DNA of 51,596 nucleotides. Origin: Branchiostoma floridae (Eukaryota > Chordata > Leptocardii > Amphioxiformes > Branchiostomatidae). Both the position numbers and the translations under genes were made by a program. The notes below the pieces were generated by a model. That model was not told the DNA's origin, did no database searches, and saw only the letters and a list, made by a program, of their open reading frames with translations. Shown in pieces: positions 13,001 through 25,000 of this stretch. Positions within the stretch are counted from its first letter, which is position 1. Every line of letters begins with the position of its first letter. The stretch lies in assembly GCF_000003815.2 (NCBI RefSeq), contig NW_023365759.1, positions 1 through 51,596 of the forward strand, in the 5' to 3' direction.

Positions 13001-16000
13001 GCAATCTAACCTTAATCGGCGGAACTTGAATCAGCCTTTAATCTTGACCAGGATGCTTCTAACGGAAAGTTTAATGGAACTTTTGGAAAAAATCTTAAAG
13101 AAAGCTGGAGATGGCCTTGTACCCCATTTGCCCCTTCCTCACTAAAGGACAGAATGTATTTGGATACCTGCATTGTCCTACGCAAAGACGAGCCCATGTC
13201 CTAGAACTTCACTTGATTCGTACTCGGTCTGGTATGAGTGTGATGTACACTCAGACATTTACCTAATGATGAGATTTCGATAAAACTCAATTGACTTTGA
13301 TTTGGTATGCCAAATTGCAATTAGTCACAAGCAACTGCATTTTGGACACGACTAGGTACCGGCAGTGACACCTGAAACATCTGACCAATTCCAAAATCAT
13401 AATATCCAGTTGCTTGAGTAATAGACCACGTGAGCTGATTTCGTCATAGGGAGAATTTAACGAACTGTATTGTCATTGCGTTGAACAAAGAACATGTTCC
13501 GAAAAGTGTTCGCCAAACCCAGAAGGTACTTTTGTTGGCAGCCAATTGTATCAAGAAAAGGCTTGGCGTATTGCTAGTGTTCACTTCTGCCAGCGGCCCA
13601 GTGCCCTCACACATGCAGTCAAACTTTTTTGAATATCTGTATACAATGTACGTGACTATTCACCTTTCCCTGTTGCATAAGATAACGATAAAAATGGCCT
13701 TTTATACTTAACTGTCCTAAACCAGTAAGGACGTAGATTGTAATTGAGCACCTGCATCCTTCAGGTTCAGCGACCTTTTATGAACACGTTCTTTGTTTAC
13801 AGATGACATTATGGTTCATGAGTAAGATCTTTCAGATGACAAAAGCAGTTTGTGTGGTTCAAAGGGGTCTATTGCTATTTGACACATACTTACTTTCTGG
13901 CTGTCTAACCTTCATCGACCGACCTTGATTTGGCTTTTGATAACCCATCTTGCCCAGGATGTCCCTCGGATAGGACGTTAAATGGAGGTCCTGTGTCTGG
14001 GGAGAGCCATACCCCAGGCACATTAAAGAACCCACCACGTGCGATGGTCTGGTGTGAGTGGTTCAAAACCTACAGTACCTGGGGCAATTACTGCCGTATT
14101 GAGGTCACATGAGTGGCGCCAAATGGCAGCTTGCTCCAGACACTTGCGACAGTCGTACTGAGGTCACCTGAGTGACGCCATATGGCAGCTTGCTCCAGAC
14201 CCTTGCGATTTAGCCCAGCCTATTGTAAGCTCCTCGCAATTCAGCCCCTGGCAGCAAAGAGTGAGTAGTCGGCCCACCCAATAATGATGACAAGTATTAT
14301 TTATAGCCACGGGTATCCATTCTCCTATGCACAGACAAACCTTCATTTGGTTTGTAATCCCTCCCATTTTCACTGTTGCACCACTAACCAGCTGTCAGCC
14401 AATCAGAGAAAAGAGCATCAATCATTATTAATGCGTTGTCCAAGGGGAAAGCTAGTGGCAAGGGGTGGGTATCAGTACAGAAAATTCAGGTCCAGGTACA
14501 GTTCAAGTCCAGAAGACCAAGTCCAGTTCTGGACCTGATACTGATTATGCAAATAAGACCATATATAATTTGCATAATTAATGTTAAAGTGCCATAAATG
14601 TGGTAAAGTGGTAAAGGATTGGATAATCAACATTGTGATCGCTGTAAGTTATTTTAAGGTGTACATAACAAGGCATAGATTATGTAAATTAGGAAGTCAT
14701 TTGAATACATGATCAGAGTATTTCATGGAGATATGAGGTCTTCAAACTCATGTTTATTTAAGACAATCAAAATGTATCCATTCTTTGAACAATATACTTA
14801 ATTGCAGGACAGTATACAATGTTCATCTAAAGTCCGGGAAGTTTTGGCAACAACACAATGCTAAATACAATGTCTAAGAAAACAAAATACATCAAAGAAG
14901 TCCATTGCTTGTGACACAATTGGTAATATGTATGAATAGTATACATGAACATTTCTGTGTAAGAATTAGTAAAAAGTATTTGCAAGTTTTGCCAACAAGT
15001 ACATTGTGTTTTATAACATGCAATGGGTATTCTAGAATGACGTACAGTGTATAAGAAAGTAATTTAAAAGTACATCCGAACTTCAAAAGGGTTGATAAGT
15101 TAGTCTTAAATGCACAATGTACTTTTGCAAAGTCAATAGAGCAGAGTCGTGATACAGTACAACAGTTAAACTTACAAGATCTCTAGATCATTAAAAGGCA
15201 AGGTAGCACAGTATCCAAAGTATATATAAAACAGCGGCGCACGCAAGCAAGTTCAAATCGTTCCAATTGAAATATGAAGCCTTGGGCCGTACTTTAAAAT
15301 ACAGACTGGTCGGAACACCAATAATGAATGTTGATACTGACCAGTATGATATACTGTAGAATACAAAAACTTTCGCGGCGGTTTAATGTTCGGGGTTTTC
15401 ACGGTGGCCGCTTTACTGTGAACTTAAATCGAACGTGAACATTTTTCCATGGCAGTAAGAGACTACAGTGCTTGGTGCTACCACGAACTTAAAACCGAAA
15501 AGTCCTTTTGCCCGCTACTGTAAAATTAAATCCCCGCGAACTTAAATGCATTTACAGTAATACGAATGATTGACATGGTTACATTCCCCACTTTGGTCAC
15601 TCTGTGATTTTATTCAGTGGTTTAGCAAAGGACCAGGCGTTATGACACCATATACACCTCGGGGCGGGTCATTAACCCTTAATTACACAACCCATAAATA
15701 CTATACAATACTATACTATTTAAGCTTTCATGAATAAACAAAGGTTCAAGAACATCAAAGATTAAATACAACATTAAACACTGAACTTTGTCATACTTAG
15801 AGAATGAATGAGTTAAATTATATTGTATTATGTCTATTCAAGGTACATTTAATTTATATAAATAGCACCTTTTTAGATAATTAGTTTTTACACCATCTTA
15901 AACTAAATACCCTTCATTTTGATTTGTCGAGTTCCTCATATTTTTCCTCATCATTTTCATTTATGGGATGATTGACGAAGACCAAAGCCCATTGTTGACC

Positions 16001-19000
16001 AAAAGGTAATGATGTTGCTAAGGCTATAATTTGTCAAGCAAGTATCCAGAAACACATTAAAATGTCATTTTAGAGCCCAACCAAATATTTCTTAAGAGCG
16101 CTCCAGTCCAACTTCGCCAATGTTTTGTTTTAATATAATAGGTTACACCTGGCTGCAGGGCTCGAAATGCTTTTTTCTGCATAACTGCACTGGCGCAGGT
16201 AGCATTGAAAATTACCTGCTCCAGACAAATTTTACCTGCACCACTCTAGGAAAGTAGGAAGTATGGATCATACTGAAATTGTTCAGGAACCATTATTCTA
16301 TACTTAATAGGTGGTCACAGTCAATGCAGCTAATAACAATCCACATGCATCTACACCATAGGATATTTATATGATTGTATAATACCTAGTACATGTATAT
16401 GGACCAGTGCAGGTTAGGTGCAGGTAGACACCAGAAATACCTGCACAGCTAAAATTTTACCTGCACTCACATGCATATGCAGGTGGTATTTCGAGCCCTG
16501 TGGCTGTAATCTATCTGGAGGTATTAGAGGGTTTTATGCAGCTGAATAATATAATGCAACTGCGCCGGCCCCTTGTTTAGAACTTCAATGTCAACATCAA
16601 GCGGCTGATACAATCACATTTTGGAATTCAGAAAAATGCTATCAGCAGAACCAGGACACACTCCTCTTGAGTTAAGTATGTCTCCGAAGATAGAATGCCA
16701 AACATTTGACAGAAACTCATGTTATCAAGTTCAGGGCCCTGTCCCAGATATGCTTGTATCCCTGGCGAATGTTTTTGTTCATGACGCCATATACGATCGG
16801 GTTCAGGGCACCGTTTAATAATCCTAGAAGCTGAGCCACATTGACGGCTTCAGCCGGAACTTTACTGGAGAAAATTGCCATCACTATCATGGGCATACAG
16901 CATAGAGTGTACACAGTAAACAGCATCATCATCATTTTGGTGATCTGCCTTTCAGCAGGACTGTTACTGTTTTGTGAGCTGCTGCCTGGAACAGCGTGCC
17001 GCTGTCGTTCAGTTTTGGCTGTCTGACCTGACACTGTATCGACAGTTTTTTGGGTCATGCCTGTGGCTTTTGGTGGCTCTATGCGGTCATTGCCTTTTTG
17101 TTGTTCAGTGACAGTGCTTGACAAAGGTTTTTTGCCCTGTTGGTTTTGATCTGTGCCTGGTGTTGAAGCAACCAGGATCATGGTGCCTTTGGGTTTACCT
17201 GGCTCTGTGCAGTCATTGCCTTTCTGTCCATCATCACTTGATGTGAACTTTTCATCTCCCACCCACACCACACCCTCCAGATTTCTTACAGGCTTTGTCA
17301 CCTTGACGGTTTCTGAGCTGGTGGAAGGGCCGGCACCACTAGTACTACCCCCCTCCCCCCGTGTGTTCTTCACCGCCAAACGGGCGTTAGCATGGACTCG
17401 TTTCTCGCTCTTCCTCACATGCATGGTTTTGGATGAGGACGTAAGAAGTGAGGGAACCAATGTATGGTAGGATAAAGGTTAAAATGATTGAGGGAATCTT
17501 TGCCCAGAGTTTGTCAAAATTGACCATCATGCAGATTTTCATCTTCGGGTCCACCTTTACTTCTTCACCGATGTGAAGAGGCAAGAATGAGACAATAGGG
17601 ACCAACCATGTGAGCAAGAGCATGACGACGAGGGCACGTGTGGAATTTTAGACGTGTACTTTTGGTACAGACCTTGAAGTAACGCTGGAGAGCGATACAA
17701 AACATGTGGCTTAGCGATGCCCCCCACAGTACTGGGGAGATGTAGGCCACAAACCAGCACAGAGCTGGTGGGGGCTCCCATTGGGGGTTTAGGACATGCT
17801 GAATCCAAAAGGGGGGATTCAAGGTGCTGAAGAGCATATCTGCACAGCTGAGGCTGACCAGTGGCATGTTGACCAGTTTCCGCAGGTTTGGGCGTGTCCA
17901 GATGGCCAGTATGGTGAGGAGACCACCGACAACAGTGACCACAATGACGACTGTAGGGCACAATTGATAGTTTTTAATGTCATAGAAAATGAACTGCTTT
18001 ACAGGGCATTTTAAACCTCCTTCTTCATAAGACCTACAGTACATGTATTTTGAATTTACAGACAAAACAAATATTTCAGTACCGAATCAGAGGTTGAAGT
18101 TGCAGATGTAGTGACCCTGACACTATTAGAATATTCATAAAAATGATTCTGCTTTTATTGTCTCATGCTTCTTCATACACTTTTACTTAGAGAACAAAAG
18201 CAAAGCCTAGCTTAAGATAGTGAGGAAAGTAGATATGAAGACACCACAATGTACAAGAAAACTAAGGCAGAAACACAACTTACTTGCATTGATGACGATG
18301 AGAACATACTCAAAGGCAGTTGCCATGGCAAAGATGGGTTGTCAATGGCCTTCCCCCATCCTTAGAGTCTCACTATAGTAGAGCTGATATGTTTAACAAA
18401 TGTTAAACGGACATAAGACATTTTTTTAACAAAAGCTAGCACTGATGGACATGAAGACGACATGTTTATAACACAGGCTTTGGAATGTACATTTTGTTAA
18501 CTGGCAATATTACACATTTTGTATGCATTTTTTCTTCACAAAGTCATATGGTTTGGGCTCCCCTCAGACACCCTCCATTGTATAGTAAAATTTTTTAAGG
18601 TATTTATATCATCTGATCAGAGACATTTTCAGAACAAATGATAAGACAATAGTTAAACTGAATGCAAAAAAGACAGTACACAATGTACCTAAAATGATTT
18701 CTCGAAAAGGTCCAGAAAATAAAATTGATCTTAGACTCTTAAGTTTTGCCTATAACCATTTTGAATATCAAAACTGCAGGTGTTTTTACATCTGTCCAAG
18801 AAGTAGTGCAACACCAATTCAGCACCATGGACAGGGAAAGCAGCTACTATAAATGCAGTGCTACAGTTACATACTGTACAGTAATGGAAACCCTGACATC
18901 TTAACAGATAGCCAATTGGAAACCACTACAGCAGAAGCCGTTTAATTGCACAGCCTAGTTGCCAACATATTTCATGCAATCATCCGGCTGGTGCAATAAT

Positions 19001-22000
19001 GTAAACTTATCAAGCTGGAATGCACTGGTTTGGAATTTAAGGATTCCATGCAGTTAACTGAAGTGTGCGTTAATCCGTCGTGCAATTAACTGGCTTCTAC
19101 TGTATTACATGTCTATTCAGCGAGTGTACTTTAGACAAGCAGTTGACAGAAGTGTGCGTTAATCTGTCCTGCAATTAACTGGCTTCTACTGTACTTGTCT
19201 ACTCAGCGAGTGTACTATAGACAAACAGACCAGTTGCTTTCGCAATGCTGGCATGATCAACTGCCACTGATCTGACTGTATCTACCCTCTAAATACAATT
19301 AGCACTTCAATGTACAGTATCGGGTCTCCGTTAAATTTGTGCTTTGTAAGCATTTAAAATGCATCGTCACTGTAATAATTGTGCCTACATATGCGCCTAC
19401 AACACATTATGATACTGAACCATGTACTAAGTACATTTAGTGCTTAGACAAGGGGGAGAGAAGACAGTCAATTTTTTCCTGGTAGTTGTGAGTTTGCGGT
19501 CAGCATGAAAACTGTGAACATAAAACCACCGCAAACATTTCTGCATTTACGGCAAAAGCACAGATTATAATTTACCCACCTGCAACTGTCGCAGTGTTGA
19601 AAACTGTCGGTTCAAAACAGGAAGAAGTTTGCAGGACTGCTGGACGGAGCAGTCCGCGGGTGTAGAGTGAGCGATCGTGTATGCGGTCAATGATCATAAA
19701 GTCTGATGAACGTCAATTACGAACTCATTGTACCTGCAGTACAAACTGATGAACGTATTGGAAACATAGTTTCCAACGTTTCAAAACATCCGGAATGTTC
19801 TACCAACAGATGCCAGAGGGTTCGCAATTGTAGTGGTTGACTACGGTATGAGTGCGAAAAACACTCACTGGCATTTACCAATAATGAGGTTTTGATGAAA
19901 CACAATGGACCTTGATTTGGTATGCCAAATTGCAATTACTAGTCACGAGCACCTGGGTATGTCATTTTTCACATTATAAGTATTCACTACCTTTCATCAG
20001 TGACACCTGAAACATCTGACCATTTCCAAAATCTTAATATCCAGTTGCTTGAGTGATAGACCCTTTTGAACCACATGGACTTATTTCATCATAGGGGGGA
20101 TTTTACTCACAAACCATAACGTCACCGCGTTCAGCTGAGAACAAAGAACGTGTTCGAAAATGTGTTCGCCAAACCCAGAAGGTGGGGCACTTCAAGATTT
20201 TGTTGGCAGCAAACGGTAGAAAGAACCTGGCGTATTGCTAGTATTCACTTCTGCCAGTGGCCCAGCAGACTCACACATACATGCGGTCCAACTTTTCCAA
20301 TTATCAGTTACATATGCACCTTGCTATTCCCCTTTCCCACTTGCATATTATAATCATTATGATAAAACCGGCCTTTTTATACTCAACTGTCGTAAATCAG
20401 TCAGGACGGAAATTGTAATTAAACACCTGCTTCTTTCGGGTTTGCCAAACTTTTACGAACACGTTTTTTGTTTACAGATGAGTCCATCAATGCATCCTAA
20501 GTATAGTATATACAAGGTAAAAACTTAAAATATGTTTTTTCCAATATAAATCCCAATGCAAGCCCATCAATATTCTTTCCTTTATTTTTAGCAAATGGCA
20601 TGGGTCACATTTTCCAGTAATTCTAGAGCCCACAACCCCTCTTTGGCAGTTGATGAGTGACCATTCAATGTATCTGATATATCAAACTGAAGTGGTGTAA
20701 TCTGGGGGGCCTCTGATCAGTACAGTGTAGGGGTGACGCAACAGTTAGCGCATGCGCCTTGAGCCAATGGTGACAGATCTCAAATAAAAACAAACCATTG
20801 AAAAGCCTTTCTTGGTGGAATTTTATGTTAAATCTGGGCAGTTTTGGAGTGGCTTCAGTAGGGAAGATACTTGTTGAATCAGTGTTAAAGAATTACCTTT
20901 AACCAGTTGGAGGGTCTGGCACCCCTCTGAGATAGTGGTATCATCCCCAGGTAGCTGATTTTGGCCTAAAGGACCAATCCAAGGGCTCTGATGGGGGGGG
21001 GGGTATATCTAAAGACTAGCCATATAGAAATTCTTGCAAATGCCTGTGATGAGACTAGACAGAGTTAAGGCCAACAGATGAGGGTATGTTTGTATGGCTT
21101 GATGTTTTGATTCTTGAGAGTATTGCATAATTTGTTTCCTAAACTCTCCCATGAGATTACATGTATCATTAGGAAAAATTCTAACCGTGTATACTCCCCT
21201 ATGTGCCTCTTCCGTTGACTCCATAACCTGTTATGTCTGTTAAATGCCTAGTTCTACACTAAACTGTACTTCCTGCGACTCTGGTAAATTCACAACGCAG
21301 GCTATTCAGTATTGCCTGAAGTTTGGCCCAACCACAGGTAGGATTGCGATTTGGCCATTGGGGTATCCAACTCGCAGGAGGGCCGGGATCGAGGGTGATG
21401 TGGAATACGCCATGTTGTATTTTATCTTTATGTCATACCTGTGACGCGAAAACGTTCGATACGGGTGCTCCGGACTGGCTGATCACTTTCCGTACGGCCC
21501 GGGCTTATCGCACGGGCTCCATTTGAATAAATCGAACTGTTTCGAGTGGGCCGAGTACGGCGCCATCGAAAGTTCGAATACTAAGTACCTGATTCGGACG
21601 TTGGAACATTACTGTTGCAACGCTTTTTTTTTTTTTTCGAGGGCAACAAATTTGTTCAACTTCTGGCGCATTTCGCATCAAAACAGTGGTTTTCTCAGGT
21701 GGGTATGACATAAATAAAATACAACACGGTGTATTCCGCATCACCCTCAGTCCCAGCCCGACCGCGGCTGTCGTGCGATCCTACCCGCGGTCGGGCTGGT
21801 ACCTCGGGTGATACGGAATACACCGTGTTGTATTCTATATGTATCATGCCAACCCGATAAAACTCAAGGTTATTCCCAAAAAAATGTGACATAAACTACA
21901 CATCACGTCAACATCTTCGTCAATTCAAACAAAAGAACCGGGCAAAGGAAAGAAAAGAAATGTTCGAGTTTTTGACCGTCGGGCTGTGCACAGGCAAGTA

Positions 22001-25000
22001 AGTTTAAGCCGTGCCAATCAAAATATGAAGCCCTGGGCTGTACCGTAAATTATGTCATACCTGTGACGCGAAAACGTTCGATACGGGTGTTCCGGACTGG
22101 GCCATAACTTCTGTATTGCACAGGTTCGAAAGGCGTACCACACAGGCTTCCTTTGAGTAAATCGAACCATTTCAAGCGGGCCGAGTGTGGCACGGTTGGC
22201 AATTGGAATACCTGATTCAGACTGTTGCAACACTTTTTGTTCAAGGGCACCAAATTTTTCAACTTCTGGCGCATTTCGCATCAAAACATGGGTTTTCTCC
22301 TTCGGCCGTCAGGCGATCCGACCCGTGTTCGGGCTGGCACCTCAAGTGATACGGAATACACCGTGTTGTATTCTATATAATTATATAAAGACTTGTGAGA
22401 ACACCGATATTGACTGTAAATATACAGACCGGGTATGAAAGAAGAGAGAACTGGTTTATTTAAACACACACAATGTCAAGATCGTAATGCGAAGACTAAA
22501 TTGCCTCGTACAATGTACAAAAGAGACTGGCGCTTAAGAGTCTAATGAAATGTCCTGCCTAGTAAGTGCATTAATCTAAATAATACCTACCTACCTACCT
22601 AGTCCCTTGACCTCCAGTTTGTTGGGGGGACAAGGTAGACATCTAATAATAATCATCACAATTCCCACTTAACTGTACAATTTAAAAGTGTGGATCTACA
22701 GAATCGGATGCATACATATATATATATATATATATATCAGTAATAAAATCGATTTTATTTCAATCCAAAATAGAACTATTGAAAAATATCAAAAAGTGAC
22801 ATTTAAAGTCTAATATGAGTTTAAAAGATATAATAGGGTATGTTGTAATGTAAATGATTGACATGGTTACATTCCTCACTAGATGTTAATACCATCTCCC
22901 GTGTTTACAGAGTAGAGGCAGAAAGCACCATGCGTCATCATGTACCATTATAGTGATACGGCTTCACTTTTATTTGTAGACTGGTTCAGTAACAAAACGA
23001 AGAGCAAAATGAATTGAAAGCTTGTTTCGGCCTAGGGGCTGAATTGCAAAGCTATACTATCACAGGAGTTTCTACCATACATTAAACATTTAATTTATCA
23101 TAACGTTAAACATCATTATGCAACATTAAACATTATTACACAACATAAAAAATTTTATTATTCTATACAATACTATACTATTTCAGCTTTCATGAATAAA
23201 CAAAGGTTCAAACAACATCAAAGATTATATACAACTTTTAACACTGAGCTTTGTCATACTTTGAGAATAACATTACTTTATATCATGTCTATTACACATT
23301 ATATTATGTGTATTCAAGGAACATTTAATCAATACAAATAAAACCTTTTTCGATCTTTGTTTTTACACTGTCTTGCAATAACACCTGCTTTAGTACACTT
23401 TGTAGAAAGAGACACTGAGATAGATTCAATGCCTTTTCCACAATAGTGCATTATGGCAAATGCAGCTGATTCAACTAATAACTAAATATATAATAGATAA
23501 TAACTAATAACACTTATTGAAGTGCAACTCTCTTTACAAATCAACAGAATTTTATATGTACATGTAAGTAAAACAAAATTCAGTAGGGTTTTCTGATTTA
23601 ACTGATGTACACAATTATTTACACCAATAATAAATACTGTTCTCTGAGTTTTTGCCTACTAACCATTCATAATTGTTTTACATTAAATAACAGTAACTGT
23701 TGCTTACTGTCATTCCTTACATGTCAATTGCAGATAAAAGCACAAGGATGAATATTAATGAATATTATGATAATTTTGTATTAATTTTGAATGGCAAAAC
23801 TGGAGGGCCTGGTGTTTGTAAGTCTGTCCAAGTAGTAGTGCAGCAATGATTCAGAATCATGGACAGGGAAATCCGTTACTGTTCAATACAATGAATACTA
23901 ATACCACTAAATTAAATTTAGGTGTGACTCTGCTAACAATATATATCAAGTTGAACTAAATCTTATGTGTAAATGAAACAAAATCCAGTAGGGTTTTGTG
24001 ATTTTACTGATCTAACACATTTATGCTGACTGTAAATATGATGATGTCAAATTGAATTAAAAGGGGAAAAGTGAAATAAGGGTCATGAAATAAATGAAAA
24101 AAAAAATGAAAATTTCTAACAGCTATGAGCTTAAGCACTGAGATATCGTTTAATTTTACATTTTAATGTTTAACTTAAAAATCCGAAGCAACCTCCATAT
24201 CTTTTAAGATTGAATTTTTCTTGACAAACATCATTTTTACAGTACTGTTGCAAACTAAATTTGCTTGATTTCGTTATTTGTCTCCTAGACAAATTACAGA
24301 AACATAAACTCATTGTCATAGATGTCTTACTTCTGCAAGCTGTCTTAGCTTCTTTCATTTGTAGTTTTCTCTTTTGCACAACTTTGCGTTTTGTCAAGAA
24401 TAGGAGGATAAACAATGTGACAGAAACTCAAGGTAATGAAGTTACAAAAATGTAAGCTTCCCAGTCCAGTAGAGCACAAATCTCTTACATTGTGTAAAAA
24501 TTTAATCATAAAAGTCATTTTTAAGCTCAACCAAATATTTCGTAAGACCACCCCAGCCGAAGTTTGTCCTGGAGTGTTTTTTTGCAATATAATAGGTTAC
24601 ATCTGGCTGTAATTTATATGGAGGGTACTTGAGGGTTTGATGCTCTGTATAATGCAACAGCTGCCTTGTTCAGGTTCAATGTCAAGTGGCCGATACAATT
24701 ACGTTTTGAGATTCAGAAAAATACTATTAGCGGAACTCCTCTGGAGTAAAGTATGGCTTTGAAGACAGGATGCCAAACATTTGACAGAAACTCACATTAT
24801 GAAGTTCAGGACCCTGTCCCAGATATACTCATATCCCTGGCGAATGTTTTTGTTCATGACGCCATATACGATCGGGTTCAGGGCACCATTCAATAATCCT
24901 AGCAGCTGGGCCACATTGAAGGCTTCGGCTGGAATTTTATCGGAGAAAATCACCATCACTATCATGGGCATACAGCATACACTGTACACAGCAAACAGCA

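Larger units (their letters stand above)
9210..14560. repeat. Segmental duplication unit 1 (contains GPCR copy 1)
   Basis: Homologous in order to the later units. It holds the receptor, a block with a minus-strand donor-like site at 11585-11600, a run containing aagaagtagtgcag (about 12060), a block with a second minus-strand donor (12497-12720), and an end segment with cagctgtcagccaatcagag (14390). Edges are approximate. Confidence 0.7.
10864..16716. other. Intronic spacer between GPCR copies 1 and 2
   Basis: Unit 1 conserved blocks (11585, 12060, 12497-12720) are followed by a copy of the SINE-tail-like segment at 13945-14060, a dispersed AT-rich repeat at 14450-14760, a TA-flanked MITE at 15354-15557 and the start of unit 2. 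No coding exon is recognised. Confidence 0.5.
15700..20530. repeat. Segmental duplication unit 2 (contains GPCR copy 2)
   Basis: The left end matches unit 3 (ctatactatttaagctttca at 15711 versus 23171). It carries the receptor pseudogene, aagaagtagtgcaacacc (about 18800) and the minus-strand donor block at 19570-19830. It carries unit-specific transposon insertions at 16156-16500 and 18929-19102. Confidence 0.7.
18327..24791. other. Intronic spacer between GPCR copies 2 and 3
   Basis: Holds the 18929 MITE with tandem duplication, the donor-like block at 19570-19830, the GC-rich foldback cluster 21388-22380, an AT microsatellite at 22715-22737, and AT-rich sequence at 23040-24780 that begins unit 3. 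A weak tRNA-like stretch at 20728-20790 may be a SINE relic. Confidence 0.5.

Noticed and set aside
20728-20790. tRNA-like sequence (gtgacgcaacagttagcgca...)
   Set aside because: The A-box is plausible but the B-box and acceptor stem are missing. At most it is a SINE relic.
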